In this document: piece after piece, positions 36,831 to 47,173 of the stretch
Numbering within the stretch: position 1 is the first letter of the stretch
Layout: the number at the start of each line of letters is the position of its first letter
From: an uncultured Lachnospiraceae bacterium
GTDB taxonomy: Bacteria > Bacillota > Clostridia > Lachnospirales > Lachnospiraceae
Direction of reading: 5' to 3'
Length of the DNA stretch: 64,000 nucleotides
NCBI GenBank assembly: GCA_947305245.1
Contig: CAMZDG010000002.1
Span: 1 to 64,000, forward strand
Notes under the pieces: generated by a model
Told to the model about the DNA's origin: nothing
Database searches by the model: none
Seen by the model: the letters and a program-made list of their open reading frames with translations, nothing else
Position numbers and translations under genes: made by a program

Positions 36831-36887
36831 CTTGAACACCTCCCGTCTAAAACAGATCTAACCGTCGCAAATTTTCACAACATTGTT

Positions 36888-36916
36888 ATAATAACAGAAA
36901 CCCTAAAGAAAAGCAA
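36888..36916 (-). promoter_or_regulatory. Promoter of rpmB
   Basis: On the reverse strand: TTGCTT (36916-36911), a 17-base spacer, TATTAT (36893-36888). Confidence 0.6.
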
Positions 36917-36973
36917 GTAAAAAAAATCTTTTTTTTGAAAAAACAATAATTTTCCATTTTGAACTTTATTTTT

Positions 36974-37001
36974 TTGCAAAAAGACGTTATATTGTTATAG
37001 A
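36974..37001 (+). promoter_or_regulatory. Promoter of the Asp23 gene
   Basis: TTGCAA at 36974-36979 and TATAGA at 36996-37001, spacer 16. It is divergent from the rpmB promoter within one A/T-rich region. Confidence 0.55.
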
Positions 37002-37050
37002 TAGTGCGTAAATATGCATATTAAAATTGACAGAAAGGTATGGTGTGGCT

Positions 37051-37413
37051 ATGAAGAGTTCTTCCATTGATACTCACATGGGCAGTGTTTCCATAAATAA
37101 TGACGTGATCGCGCAGTATGCGGGTAGTGTTGCCGTAGAGTGCTTTGGCATTGTCGGCATGACGGTTGCAAACGTAAGAGACGGACTTGCCCGGATCTTA
37201 AAGCCTGACAATCTCAGCAAGGGCATCAACGTGACCGTGGGCAGCAATCATAAGCTTGTCCTGGATTTCCACGTGATCGTTGCTTATGGCGTCAGCATTA
37301 TTGCAGTGGCTGATAATCTGATCGGAAACGTAAAATATAAAGTAGAAGAGTTTACCGGTTTGGAGGTAGAAAAGATCAACATCTACGTCGAAGGTGTAAG
37401 AGTGATTGATTAA
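37051..37413 (+). CDS. Asp23/Gls24 family envelope stress protein
   Basis: 120 residues from ATG 37051. Asp23 domain: GSVSINNDVIAQYAGSVAVECFGIVGM then VEEFTGLEVEKINIYVEGVRV. In Bacillus the homologue yloU sits just ahead of yloV (fakA), as here. Membrane-associated role in related Gram-positives; the function is not fixed. A 12-base spacing to the AAAGG site is rather long, and an in-frame TTG at 37027 is a weaker alternative. Confidence 0.9.
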   Translation: MKSSSIDTHMGSVSINNDVIAQYAGSVAVECFGIVGMTVANVRDGLARILKPDNLSKGINVTVGSNHKLVLDFHVIVAYGVSIIAVADNLIGNVKYKVEEFTGLEVEKINIYVEGVRVID

Positions 37414-37426
37414 GGAGGATTTTGTC

Positions 37427-39103
37427 GTGTCTTACCAAGAGATCGATGCGAAGATGCTTTCCAAGATGTTTCTTGCCGGTGCAAAAACTCTGGAAAGCAA
37501 AAAGGAATACATTAACGAGTTGAACGTATTTCCCGTTCCTGACGGAGATACGGGTACCAACATGACCATGACGATCATGTCGGCTGCAAAAGAGGTGACT
37601 GCCCTCGGAGAGAATCCTTCCATGGAGGATCTCTGCAAGGCCATTTCCAGCGGCTCCCTTCGCGGCGCAAGAGGAAATTCGGGCGTGATCCTGTCCCAGC
37701 TGTTCCGCGGACTGACCAAGGTCATCAAGACCTATACGACCCTCAACGTTTCCGTGATCACTGAGAGCTGTGATAAGGCCGTGGAGACCGCTTACAAGGC
37801 CGTTATGAAGCCCAAGGAGGGCACCATTCTCACCGTGGCGAAGGGAATCGCTGACAAGGCGAAGGAACTCTCCGCCGCAGGAGTTACGGATCTAGAGGAG
37901 TTTGTCGGCCAATGTCTCGAGCACGGAAGATACGTGCTTAGCCAGACACCGGAGCTTTTGCCCGTATTAAAGCAGGCAGGCGTGGTGGATTCCGGCGGAC
38001 AGGGATTGATCGAGGTGATCGCCGGCGCCTATGATGCGCTCTGCGGCAAGGAGATTGATCTTTCCGTGAAGGAGGAAGCTCCCGCGGAGAATGCAAAGCC
38101 CAATTTGGAAGTACAGGCGGAAGCAGAGATCAAATATGGGTATTGCACCGAGTTTTTGATCCTTTTGAATAAGAACTTTAACATTAAGACGGAGATGGAC
38201 TTCAAGGCTTATCTGGAATCCATTGGCGACTCCATCGTATGCGTATGCGACGGTGAGACGGTGAAGATCCACGTACATACCAATGATCCCGGACTTGCAC
38301 TGCAAAAAGGCTTAAAATTTGGTCAGCTCTCCAACATCAAGATCGATAATATGCGCCTTGAGCAGGAAGAAAAGCTCGCGAAGGCTGCAAAGAAGGCTGA
38401 AACTGAGGCAGCATCCGCTCCCGAAAATACTGCAGAGCCTCCTAAGAAGGTTGGATTCATTGCCATTTCTGCAGGCGAAGGTCTGAGCGAGATCTTTAAG
38501 AGCATTGGCGTGGATTACGTGATCGAGGGCGGCCAGACCATGAACCCCAGCACCGCAGACATCTTAGATGCCGTGGATCAGGTGAATGCAGAGAATATCT
38601 TTGTTCTTCCTAACAATAAAAACATTATTCTCGCGGCCAGACAGGCAGCCGAGCTGATGACGGATAAGAATCTTCTCGTGATCCCCACAAAGACCATTCC
38701 TCAGGGCATCACTGCCGTGATCAACTACATGGATGGTTCTTCCGTGGATGAGAATGAAGAAGTGATGATCAGCGAGATCAGCAAGGTGAAGACAGGTCAG
38801 ATCACTTATGCGATCAGAGATACCGTGATCGACGACAAGGAGATCAAGAAGGATGATTACATGGGCGTTGGCGATGACGGAATCCTTGCCAACGGCACGG
38901 ACCTGACGGATGTCGTGATGAGCACCGTTGCAGCCATGGCAGATGCCGATTCTGAGCTCATCAGCGTATATTATGGCGCTGACGTAAGCGAGGAGGATGC
39001 AGAGGCGATCCGCACAAAGATCGCGGATGCCTATCCGAATCTGGACGTGGAACTGCAAAACGGCGGACAGCCTATTTATTATTATCTTATCTCCGTGGAA
39101 TAA
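37427..39103 (+). CDS. fakA: Fatty acid kinase FakA (DAK2 domain, YloV)
   Basis: 558 residues from GTG 37427 with AAGGAGGA ahead. Phosphorylates fatty acids held on a FakB (DegV) protein, for phospholipid synthesis. N-terminal DAK2 nucleotide-binding domain: NVFPVPDGDTGTNMTMT and GSLRGARGNSGVILSQLFRG; C-terminal FakB-interacting part. A DegV/FakB gene lies at 41302, supporting the role. The linker (about 325-345, A/E/K-rich) is of usual kind. Confidence 0.93.
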   Translation: MSYQEIDAKMLSKMFLAGAKTLESKKEYINELNVFPVPDGDTGTNMTMTIMSAAKEVTALGENPSMEDLCKAISSGSLRGARGNSGVILSQLFRGLTKVIKTYTTLNVSVITESCDKAVETAYKAVMKPKEGTILTVAKGIADKAKELSAAGVTDLEEFVGQCLEHGRYVLSQTPELLPVLKQAGVVDSGGQGLIEVIAGAYDALCGKEIDLSVKEEAPAENAKPNLEVQAEAEIKYGYCTEFLILLNKNFNIKTEMDFKAYLESIGDSIVCVCDGETVKIHVHTNDPGLALQKGLKFGQLSNIKIDNMRLEQEEKLAKAAKKAETEAASAPENTAEPPKKVGFIAISAGEGLSEIFKSIGVDYVIEGGQTMNPSTADILDAVDQVNAENIFVLPNNKNIILAARQAAELMTDKNLLVIPTKTIPQGITAVINYMDGSSVDENEEVMISEISKVKTGQITYAIRDTVIDDKEIKKDDYMGVGDDGILANGTDLTDVVMSTVAAMADADSELISVYYGADVSEEDAEAIRTKIADAYPNLDVELQNGGQPIYYYLISVE

Positions 39104-39136
39104 GGTATTACGTAACAATAGAACTTTTGAGAAATA

Positions 39137-39176
39137 AGGGGCGCTTTTGCATTAGGCAGGAACGCCCCTGTTTTTT
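39137..39176 (+). terminator. Terminator after fakA
   Basis: AGGGGCG (39137-39143) pairs with CGCCCCT (39163-39169), 19-base loop, then GTTTTTT. Loop is long, so termination may be partial. Confidence 0.65.
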
Positions 39177-39196
39177 ACCAAGTGAGGTGAACGGCA

Positions 39197-41257
39197 TTGC
39201 TCTCGGAAGATTCCTCCCTCCTTCAAGTAAAGGGGATTGGCGAAAAAAGCGTAAAATTATATCAAAAGCTCGGGCTATATACGGTCGGAGATCTTTTACA
39301 ATATTTCCCGAAGGGATATGAGCGATTTGAAGCGCCGAAGAAGATGGACAGCCTGATCTCAGGAGAGACCTGCGCCGTACTCGGGAGAGTGCTTAACGTC
39401 CCCGTGATGCGTAAGACGAATCGACTGACGATCCTTACGGTGAACGTGCGGGATGATGCAGGAAGCCTTTCTCTGGTTTTCTTTAACATGGCGTTTCTTA
39501 CAAAGGTTTTGAAGCCTGGCATGGTCTTCGTGTTTCGAGGACTGGTGCAGACGAGAGGCATTTCTCTCATCATGGAGCAGCCCAAATTCTATTCTCCGGA
39601 GGAGTATCATAAGCTCACCGGGCTTCTCATGCCTAGATATGCTTTGACCAAGGGCCTGACCCATCAGGCGATCCAAAAGGCCGTGCAAAACGCCTGGAAG
39701 GACTATGCGGTGGAAGAGGAATATCTTCCCAAGGAATTGCTTTCTAGGGCAGGCCTGCCGGAGATCGAGCCAGCCCTTCGGGAAATCCATTTTCCACAGG
39801 ATGAGGCATCCGCGCTTCTTGCCAGAAGACGGCTTGTTTTCGACGAATTCTTTGCTTTTTTGCTACAGCTTCGGAGGAATAAGGATCTTTCCGCACAGAT
39901 CCCGAATGAGTGGCCGATGATCGAGACGGCAGATACCGTAAGATATGTTGACGCGCTGCCTTTTCGCCTGACCAAAGGGCAGAAGCAGGCCTGGGCAGAG
40001 ATCCGGGAGGATCTGGAAGGTCCGCTTTGCATGAATCGTCTGGTGCAGGGCGACGTTGGCTCCGGAAAGACGATCGTCGCATTTCTTGCCCTGCTGATGA
40101 CCGTCGCAAACGGCTATCAGGGCGCTTTGATGGCACCGACGGAGGTGCTTGCGGTGCAGCATTATGAGACCTTGCTCCGGGACGTAAAAAAGTATTCCCT
40201 TGCCTTCCGACCTGTTTTACTGGTGGGTTCCATGACGGCGAAGGAAAAACGGGAAGCCTATGAGAAAATCGCTTCCGGCGAGGCAAATCTCATCATTGGG
40301 ACCCATGCCTTGATCCAGGAAAAGGTGCAATATCATAAGCTGGCGCTTGTGGTGACGGACGAGCAGCACCGTTTCGGCGTTCGTCAGCGCGAGACCTTGG
40401 CTGACAAGGGTCTTCGGCCTCACGTGCTCGTCATGAGCGCGACGCCGATCCCGAGAACCCTCGCCATCATCCTCTACGGAGACTTAAAGATTTCCTTGAT
40501 CAAGGAGATGCCAGTGGGTAGACTTCCGATCAAAAACTGCGTGGTCAATTCCTCTTATCGACCCAAGGCTTATAAATTCATTGCCGATCAGGTCGCCAAG
40601 GGGCATCAGGCTTATGTCATATGTCCTCAGGTGGAAGAGGGCGAGATGGAGGACGCCGAGAATGTCGTGGATTATGCGGAAAAGCTGCGCGCCGCATTGC
40701 CTCCGGGCATTGTCGTTGCGCACCTGCACGGGAAAATGAAGGCCTCCGACAAGAATCGCATCATGGAAGACTTTGCCGCGAAAAACATCGACGTGCTTGT
40801 TTCCACCACCGTGATCGAGGTCGGGATCAACGTGCCAAACAGCACGGTAATGATGGTGGAAAATGCAGAGCGCTTTGGACTGGCACAGCTTCATCAGCTC
40901 CGCGGGCGCGTTGGAAGAGGCGAAGCGCAGAGCTATTGCATCTTCATCAGCACCAATGAATCCAAGGAGACCATGCGGCGGTTGGAAATCCTGAACACCT
41001 CCAATGACGGTTTCTTTGTGGCCTCTGAAGACTTAAGACTCCGCGGACCGGGAGACCTGTTTGGCATCCGCCAGAGCGGTGAATTCGCGTTCCGTATCGG
41101 CGACGTCTATGCGGATGCAGAGCTTTTGAAGCAGACCAGTGAGATCGTGGATGACCTGATGAAGACGGATCATGAACTCGCTCTCCCGGAGCACAGGGCG
41201 ATGCGCGAACACTTTGACCGCGTAAACGCAAAGGCTGTTGACTTTAGAACCATTTAA
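39197..41257 (+). CDS. recG: ATP-dependent DNA helicase RecG
   Basis: 686 residues; TTG start chosen for GAGGTGA at 39183-39190. Remodels stalled forks and junctions. N-terminal wedge/OB part (1-250), Walker A GDVGSGKTIVA, DEQH box (TDEQHRFG), motif SATPIPRTL, and the C-terminal helicase half ending with TRG-like ENAERFGLAQLHQLRGRVGR. The order fakA-recG is common in Clostridia. Confidence 0.96.
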   Translation: MLSEDSSLLQVKGIGEKSVKLYQKLGLYTVGDLLQYFPKGYERFEAPKKMDSLISGETCAVLGRVLNVPVMRKTNRLTILTVNVRDDAGSLSLVFFNMAFLTKVLKPGMVFVFRGLVQTRGISLIMEQPKFYSPEEYHKLTGLLMPRYALTKGLTHQAIQKAVQNAWKDYAVEEEYLPKELLSRAGLPEIEPALREIHFPQDEASALLARRRLVFDEFFAFLLQLRRNKDLSAQIPNEWPMIETADTVRYVDALPFRLTKGQKQAWAEIREDLEGPLCMNRLVQGDVGSGKTIVAFLALLMTVANGYQGALMAPTEVLAVQHYETLLRDVKKYSLAFRPVLLVGSMTAKEKREAYEKIASGEANLIIGTHALIQEKVQYHKLALVVTDEQHRFGVRQRETLADKGLRPHVLVMSATPIPRTLAIILYGDLKISLIKEMPVGRLPIKNCVVNSSYRPKAYKFIADQVAKGHQAYVICPQVEEGEMEDAENVVDYAEKLRAALPPGIVVAHLHGKMKASDKNRIMEDFAAKNIDVLVSTTVIEVGINVPNSTVMMVENAERFGLAQLHQLRGRVGRGEAQSYCIFISTNESKETMRRLEILNTSNDGFFVASEDLRLRGPGDLFGIRQSGEFAFRIGDVYADAELLKQTSEIVDDLMKTDHELALPEHRAMREHFDRVNAKAVDFRTI

Positions 41258-41301
41258 GTGTAACATAAGTATATTACTTAGGAGCGGAAAGGCATAAAAT
41301 A

Positions 41302-42168
41302 ATGAGCGGAATAGCAATAGTCACGGACAGCAACAGCGGCATCACTCAGGCAGAAGGAAAAGAACTAGGCATCTATGTTATTCCCATGCCCTTTATGATT
41401 GGAGAAGGCTTATTTTATGAGGATATCAACCTGACGCAGGAGGAGTTTTACGAAAAGCTCGTCGGCGGTGAGAACATCTCCACCAGCCAGCCATCGCCGG
41501 AAGAGGTGATGAAGCTGTGGGAGAAGCTTCTCGAAACCTATGATGAGATCGTTCACATCCCCATGAGCAGCGGACTTTCCGGCTCCTGTCAGAGCGCGTT
41601 GATGCTTGCGGAGGAATATGATGGGAAGGTGCAGGTGGTCGACAACCAGCGCATTTCCGTGACGCAGCGTCAGTCCTGTCTGGACGCACTCGCCTTGGCG
41701 GCGAAGGGCCTGAATGCAAAGGAGATCAAGGACACGCTGGAGAACGATAAATTCAACAGCAGCATCTACATCATGTTAGATACCCTGCAGTATCTGAAAA
41801 AGGGTGGCAGGATCACTCCCGCGGCGGCTGCCATCGGAACGCTCCTGAAGATCAAGCCCGTATTACAGATCCAGGGAGAGAAGCTGGACGCTTTCTCAAA
41901 GGCAAGGACCGTCTCCCAAGGAAAGTCCATCATGATCAATGCGATCAAAAATGACGTGGAGAACCGTTTCGGCGGCATGACGCCTGCTCCCGGAAGTGTT
42001 AAGATCATGATCGCGCACACGAATAATTATGAGGCGGCCCTTGCCTTCCGCGAAGAGCTGCTTTTGGTCTTCCCGGGGTATGACATTTATATCGCGCCTC
42101 TTTCCTTGAGCGTTTCCTGTCACATCGGTCCCGGCTGTCTTGCCGTGGCATGTACGAAAAACCTGTGA
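41302..42168 (+). CDS. DegV family fatty-acid-binding protein (FakB type)
   Basis: 288 residues. Binds a fatty acid and presents it to FakA. Marks: IVTDSNSGI at the start, MPFMIGEGLFYEDINL, SQPSPEEV and the IPMSSGLSGSCQSA segment; C-terminal GPGCLAVAC. Because FakA is encoded two genes upstream, this is a plausible FakB partner. Ends at a terminator. Confidence 0.93.
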   Translation: MSGIAIVTDSNSGITQAEGKELGIYVIPMPFMIGEGLFYEDINLTQEEFYEKLVGGENISTSQPSPEEVMKLWEKLLETYDEIVHIPMSSGLSGSCQSALMLAEEYDGKVQVVDNQRISVTQRQSCLDALALAAKGLNAKEIKDTLENDKFNSSIYIMLDTLQYLKKGGRITPAAAAIGTLLKIKPVLQIQGEKLDAFSKARTVSQGKSIMINAIKNDVENRFGGMTPAPGSVKIMIAHTNNYEAALAFREELLLVFPGYDIYIAPLSLSVSCHIGPGCLAVACTKNL

Positions 42169-42220
42169 TGACATGAGTTTTCAGTGAATTCTATTGGAAA
42201 ATGAAGAAAGAATAGACCGG

Positions 42221-42253
42221 GCAGGGAGCATTGCTTCCCTGCTCGATTTTTTT
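42221..42253 (+). terminator. Terminator after the degV gene
   Basis: GCAGGGA (42221-42227) pairs with TCCCTGC (42236-42242), eight-base loop, followed by a T-run after GATT. Confidence 0.8.
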
Positions 42254-42285
42254 GCCCAAAATCTACGAGATTTAGTACTTTTCCC

Positions 42286-42315
42286 TTTGCAAAACCACAA
42301 CATCTATGGTAAAAT
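42286..42315 (+). promoter_or_regulatory. Promoter of the topoisomerase IV operon
   Basis: TTGCAA at 42286-42291, an 18-base spacer, TAAAAT at 42310-42315. AGGAGG precedes the ATG at 42335-42340. Confidence 0.7.
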
Positions 42316-42352
42316 AGCTTTATATTGGGTTATTAGGAGGAATTTCAGAAAA

Positions 42353-44275
42353 ATGGGAGTTGCAAATCAGTACGACGCTTCCAGCATCACCGTTCTGGAA
42401 GGACTGGAGGCGGTCCGTAAGCGCCCTGGAATGTATATTGGCAGCGTGTCCACTAAGGGTCTGAATCACTTGATCTACGAGATCCTGGACAACTCCGTGG
42501 ACGAGCATCTTGCGGGGTATTGTGATCGCATTCAGGTGACTCTGGAAGCGGACGGTTCCGCGACGGTTTCGGATAATGGACGCGGAATTCCCGTTGGCAT
42601 GCACGAGAAGGGTATCAGCGCGGAACGTCTCGTGTTCACCACGCTCCATGCAGGCGGAAAATTTGACAATACGGCCTATAAGACCAGCGGCGGTCTGCAC
42701 GGCGTAGGTTCCTCCGTGGTCAATGCGCTTTCCACGCGCCTTACCGTTCGCGTAAAGAGCGGCGGATGCATCTATGAAGACACCTATGAGCGCGGGATCC
42801 CGACGACAGATCTGATAGAAGGCCTTCTTCCCGTGGTCGGAAAAACCAGGGAGACCGGAACAACCATTAATTTCCTCCCGGATGATACGATCTTTGACCG
42901 CACGCGCTTCAAGGAAGATGAGGTGAAGAGTCGTCTTCATGAAACGGCCTATCTGAATCCGGGTCTTACCATTCTTTATGAGGACAAGCGTCCCGAAACC
43001 GCTGAGACCGTGTCCTATCATGAGCCGGAAGGCATTGTCGGCTTTATCAAGGACATGAACAAGACCAAGGAGACCATTCACGACGTGATCTATTTCTCAG
43101 GCGAGAGCGAAGGCATTTCCGTGGAGGTTGCCTTCCAGTACGTGAATGAATTTCATGAGAACGTACTTGGTTTTTGTAATAATATCTATAATTCCGAGGG
43201 CGGCACGCACCTGACCGGCTTTAAGACCATGTTCACGACAGTCATCAACACCTATGCCAGAGAGCTTGGCGTCTTAAAGGATAAGGACGTCAACTTTACC
43301 GGCGCAGACGTGCGAAATGGCATGACGACCGTTGTCTCCCTAAAGCATCCTGACCCTAGATTTGAAGGGCAGACAAAGACGAAGCTGGACAATCAGGACG
43401 CCGCAAAGGTAGTCAGCAAGATCACCGGCGATGAGGTGGTCCATTTCTTCGACAGAAACCTCGAAGTGTTAAAGAGCGTGATCGGCTGTGCGGAAAAGGC
43501 GGCAAAGATCCGAAAGACGGAAGAAAAGGCCAAGACGAACATGCTGACGAAGCAGAAGTATTCCTTTGATTCCAACGGAAAGCTTGCGAACTGTGAGTCC
43601 AAGGATCCCTCTCAGTGTGAGATCTTTATTGTGGAGGGTGATTCCGCAGGCGGCAGCGCAAAAACGGCCAGAAACCGCATGTATCAGGCAATCCTGCCCA
43701 TTCGCGGAAAGATCCTGAACGTGGAGAAGGCAAGCATCGATAAGATCCTTGCCAACGCGGAGATCAAGACCATGATCAATGCGTTCGGATGCGGCTTTTC
43801 GGAAGGCTACGGAAATGATTTCGACATCAGCAAGCTTCGGTATGACAAGATCATCATCATGGCCGATGCCGACGTGGACGGAGCACATATCTCGACCTTG
43901 TTGCTCACTTTGTTCTACCGTTTTATGCCGGAGCTGATCTTCGAAGGGCACGTTTACATCGCCATGCCGCCCCTATATAAGGCCATGCCGAGCAAGGGTG
44001 AGGAACAGTATCTCTACGACGATAAAGCTCTGGAAAAGTATCGTAAGACGCATAAGGGACCCTTTACGCTGCAGCGTTATAAGGGTCTTGGCGAGATGGA
44101 TGCCCAGCAGCTCTGGGAGACAACGCTGGATCCGCAGACCCGCATGATGAAGCAGGTGGAGATCGAGGATGCCAGGATGGCCAGCGAGATCACGGAGCTT
44201 CTGATGGGTACGGAGGTTCCGCCCAGAAAAGCCTATATTTATGATCATGCGCGGGATGCCGAGCTGGACGTATAA
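42353..44275 (+). CDS. parE: DNA topoisomerase IV subunit B (ParE-like)
   Basis: 640 residues from ATG 42353. ATPase subunit of a type IIA topoisomerase: VLEGLEAVRKRPGMYIG, GRGIPVGMHEK, GGLHGVGSSVVNALS; Toprim marks VEGDSAGGSAKTARNR and MADADVDGAH. GyrB and ParE are hard to separate by motifs alone; the ParC-like partner downstream lacks a GyrA box, which favours topoisomerase IV. Databases often label such pairs gyrB/gyrA. Confidence 0.85.
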   Translation: MGVANQYDASSITVLEGLEAVRKRPGMYIGSVSTKGLNHLIYEILDNSVDEHLAGYCDRIQVTLEADGSATVSDNGRGIPVGMHEKGISAERLVFTTLHAGGKFDNTAYKTSGGLHGVGSSVVNALSTRLTVRVKSGGCIYEDTYERGIPTTDLIEGLLPVVGKTRETGTTINFLPDDTIFDRTRFKEDEVKSRLHETAYLNPGLTILYEDKRPETAETVSYHEPEGIVGFIKDMNKTKETIHDVIYFSGESEGISVEVAFQYVNEFHENVLGFCNNIYNSEGGTHLTGFKTMFTTVINTYARELGVLKDKDVNFTGADVRNGMTTVVSLKHPDPRFEGQTKTKLDNQDAAKVVSKITGDEVVHFFDRNLEVLKSVIGCAEKAAKIRKTEEKAKTNMLTKQKYSFDSNGKLANCESKDPSQCEIFIVEGDSAGGSAKTARNRMYQAILPIRGKILNVEKASIDKILANAEIKTMINAFGCGFSEGYGNDFDISKLRYDKIIIMADADVDGAHISTLLLTLFYRFMPELIFEGHVYIAMPPLYKAMPSKGEEQYLYDDKALEKYRKTHKGPFTLQRYKGLGEMDAQQLWETTLDPQTRMMKQVEIEDARMASEITELLMGTEVPPRKAYIYDHARDAELDV

Positions 44276-44357
44276 ACGCACCTGTCTTATGGGGCAAAGC
44301 GGTTTTATATATAGGGATCGCAAAAAGATCGATCTTGGGGAATGGAAGGTATTGTAA

Positions 44358-46601
44358 GTGAATCAGAATGACCGAATCATAAAAACGGAATACTCCGAGG
44401 AGATGCAAAAATCCTTTATCGACTATGCCATGAGCGTTATCATCGCCAGGGCGCTTCCGGACGTAAGGGACGGCCTTAAGCCTGTACAGAGAAGAACGCT
44501 GTATGACATGCATGAGCTCGGGATCAGATATGACAGGCCTTATCGTAAGAGCGCCCGCATCGTCGGTGACACGATGGGTAAATATCATCCGCACGGCGAC
44601 AGCTCCATCTATGACTCGCTGGTGGTCATGAGCCAGGACTTTAAAAAGGGCATGGCGCTCATCGACGGGCATGGAAACTTTGGCAACATCGAGGGCGACG
44701 GCGCCGCAGCCATGCGTTATACGGAGGCCAGACTGCAGAAGGTGACGCAGGAAGCGTTCCTTGCGGATCTCGACAAGGACGTGGTCGATTTCATGCCGAA
44801 CTTTGATGAGACGGAAAAGGAGCCCACGGTGCTTCCCGTCAAGATCCCGAACATTTTGGTCAATGGATCTGACGGCATTGCAGTCGGCATGGTGACCAGC
44901 ATTCCGCCGCATAATCTCTGCGAGGTGATCGATGCGACCAAGGCCTACCTCAACGATGAAAACATTACCACGCGCGAGCTGATGCGTTATATCAAGGGGC
45001 CGGATTTCCCCACCGGAGGCATTGTGATCAACCAGGATGAGCTTCTGGAAATTTATGAGACCGGAGTCGGTAAGATCAAGATCCGCGGCAAGGTGGAATT
45101 CGAGAAGGCCAAGGGCGGAAAGACCAACGTGGTCATTACCGAGATCCCGTATCCCATGATCGGCGCCAACATCGCAAAGTTTTTGACGGACGTCGCGGCG
45201 CTGGCCGAGAGCAAGAAAACCCAGGACATTGTTGACATTTCCAACCAAAGCTCCAAGGAAGGCATTCGGATCGTCATCGAGCTTCGAAAGGATGCGGACG
45301 CGGAAAACTTTGTCAACATGCTCTATAAAAAGACTAGACTTGAGGATACCTTCGGCGTCAATATGCTTGCGATCCACGAGGGGCGTCCCGAGACCATGAA
45401 TCTGCGCCAGATCATCAAGGCCTGCGTGGATTTCCAGTTCCAGATCGCCACGAGAAAGTATACGAATCTTCTGGAGCGGGAGATGGAGCGAAAGGAAATC
45501 CAGGAAGGTCTGATCAAGGCCTGCAACGTGATCGATCTCATCATCGAGATCCTCAGGGGCTCGAAGGACCGCGCCATGGCGAAGGCCTGTCTGGTGGAAG
45601 GCAAGATCGACGGGATCCGTTTCCGCTCCAAGGAATCCAAGATCATGGCAACGCAGCTGATGTTTACGGAAAAGCAGGCGAATGCCATTTTAGAGATGCG
45701 TCTTTATAAATTGATCGGCCTCGAGATCGAAGCGCTGATCGCAGAACATGAGGATACGCTGGCGAACATCTATCGCTATGAAGACATCCTCGATCGCAGG
45801 GACTCCATGGCACAGGTCATCATCAGCGAGCTCGACGGCTTTAAGAAGGAATATGGCAGGGCGAGACGCACCGTGATCGAGAATGGCCAGGAGGCCGTAT
45901 ACAAGGAAAAGGAAATCGAAGAGACGGAAGTCTACTTCCTCATGGACCGCTTCGGTTATGCGAAGACCATCGACGTTGCAACCTACGAGCGCAACAAGGA
46001 GGCGGCGGACACCGAGTTCAAATATGTATTCCCATGCAAGAATCTTGGCAAGGTGTGCCTGTTTACCAACACGGGTCAGATGCATACCATCAAGGTGATG
46101 GATCTTCCTGCGGGCAAGCTTCGTGACAAGGGCATTCCCATCGACAACGTGAGCAATTATAACTCCAAGGAGGAGACCATCGTCACCATCGCTTCACAGT
46201 CGGATCTGAACCTATGTGAGCTGATCTTTGTGACGAAGCTAAGCATGATGAAGCTGGTGGACGGCGGAGAGTTCGACGTGCGGAGCCGCACGGTTGCTGC
46301 GACAAAGCTCTTAGACGGAGATGAGGTCGTGAGCGTCGCGACCCTGAAGGATCAAAAGAACATTGTCCTTCAGACAAAGGACGGTTATTTCCTTCGCTTC
46401 CCCGTGGATCAGATCCCGCCGAAGAAAAAGACGGCAGTCGGCGTTCGCGGCATGAAGCTTGGCCCGAAGGATGCCGTGGAAGAAGTGTACTATACCAAGA
46501 ATGCAGTGGAATCCACGATCGAATATAAGGGGAAGACCCTTCTCCTGAACGGACTAAAGCTCGGGGCAAGGGATTCCAAGGGGGTGAAGGTAAGAGTATG
46601 A
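44358..46601 (+). CDS. parC: DNA topoisomerase IV subunit A (ParC-like)
   Basis: 747 residues; GTG start with GGAAGGT ahead. Cleaves DNA via the Tyr in [33 protein letters not shown] and IPPHNLCEV are family marks. The C-terminal beta-pinwheel begins near residue 535. No QRRGG-type GyrA box was found and the protein is about 80-100 residues shorter than a typical GyrA, which points to ParC. The stop overlaps rsmD by four bases. Confidence 0.85.
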   Translation: MNQNDRIIKTEYSEEMQKSFIDYAMSVIIARALPDVRDGLKPVQRRTLYDMHELGIRYDRPYRKSARIVGDTMGKYHPHGDSSIYDSLVVMSQDFKKGMALIDGHGNFGNIEGDGAAAMRYTEARLQKVTQEAFLADLDKDVVDFMPNFDETEKEPTVLPVKIPNILVNGSDGIAVGMVTSIPPHNLCEVIDATKAYLNDENITTRELMRYIKGPDFPTGGIVINQDELLEIYETGVGKIKIRGKVEFEKAKGGKTNVVITEIPYPMIGANIAKFLTDVAALAESKKTQDIVDISNQSSKEGIRIVIELRKDADAENFVNMLYKKTRLEDTFGVNMLAIHEGRPETMNLRQIIKACVDFQFQIATRKYTNLLEREMERKEIQEGLIKACNVIDLIIEILRGSKDRAMAKACLVEGKIDGIRFRSKESKIMATQLMFTEKQANAILEMRLYKLIGLEIEALIAEHEDTLANIYRYEDILDRRDSMAQVIISELDGFKKEYGRARRTVIENGQEAVYKEKEIEETEVYFLMDRFGYAKTIDVATYERNKEAADTEFKYVFPCKNLGKVCLFTNTGQMHTIKVMDLPAGKLRDKGIPIDNVSNYNSKEETIVTIASQSDLNLCELIFVTKLSMMKLVDGGEFDVRSRTVAATKLLDGDEVVSVATLKDQKNIVLQTKDGYFLRFPVDQIPPKKKTAVGVRGMKLGPKDAVEEVYYTKNAVESTIEYKGKTLLLNGLKLGARDSKGVKVRV

Positions 46602-47155
46602 GAGTGATCGCCGGTACGGCAAGAAGTATGCCGCTCAAGGCTCCGGAGGGCCTGGACACGCGGCCTACGACGGACAGGATCAAGGAAACTTTGTTTAACA
46701 TTTTGCAGCAGGACGTTCCCGGAAGCATCTTTCTAGATCTTTTCGCGGGAAGCGGCGCCATAGGCATTGAAGCCATCAGCCGCGGGGCAAAGAAGGCATA
46801 TTTCATTGAAAACGCGCCTGCGGCCCTGCAGTGTATCACGCAAAATCTTTTGTTTACGAAATTCGTTGACCGTGCTATAGTGATAAAGCAGGATGCCGTT
46901 GCGGGCCTTGCGTCCGTCCATGAAAAGCACGTGGACGTTATCTTTATGGATGCACCCTATGGACAGGGACAGGACCAGCGCGTTCTTTCCGCGCTCGCCA
47001 GCGCTCCCTACGTAGACGAGGAGACACTGATCATCATTGAAGAGAGCTTAAAGGCTGATTTTTCTTATGCGGAGGAACTGGGCTTCGAAGTGACAAGGCA
47101 GAAGAAATATAAGACGAACCAGCATGTCTTTCTTCGAAAAAAAGCGAACAGTTAA
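46598..47155 (+). CDS. rsmD: 16S rRNA (guanine-N2)-methyltransferase RsmD
   Basis: 185 residues. Methylates G966 of 16S r[20 protein letters not shown] opening, TRPTTDRIKETLFN, SAM site LDLFAGSGAIGIEA. Motif IV reads DAPY where most family members have DPPY. ATG overlaps the parC stop; coaD follows, the usual neighbour. Confidence 0.94.
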   Translation: MRVIAGTARSMPLKAPEGLDTRPTTDRIKETLFNILQQDVPGSIFLDLFAGSGAIGIEAISRGAKKAYFIENAPAALQCITQNLLFTKFVDRAIVIKQDAVAGLASVHEKHVDVIFMDAPYGQGQDQRVLSALASAPYVDEETLIIIEESLKADFSYAEELGFEVTRQKKYKTNQHVFLRKKANS

Positions 47156-47173
47156 AGGTTTGGAGGTTATCAC

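Noticed and set aside
44190..45377. 395-residue open frame antisense to parC
   Set aside because: Same reason: shadow of a conserved gene.
42353..46601. Gyrase rather than topoisomerase IV
   Set aside because: No GyrA box was found in the A subunit and it is shorter than GyrA; but this separation is not certain.
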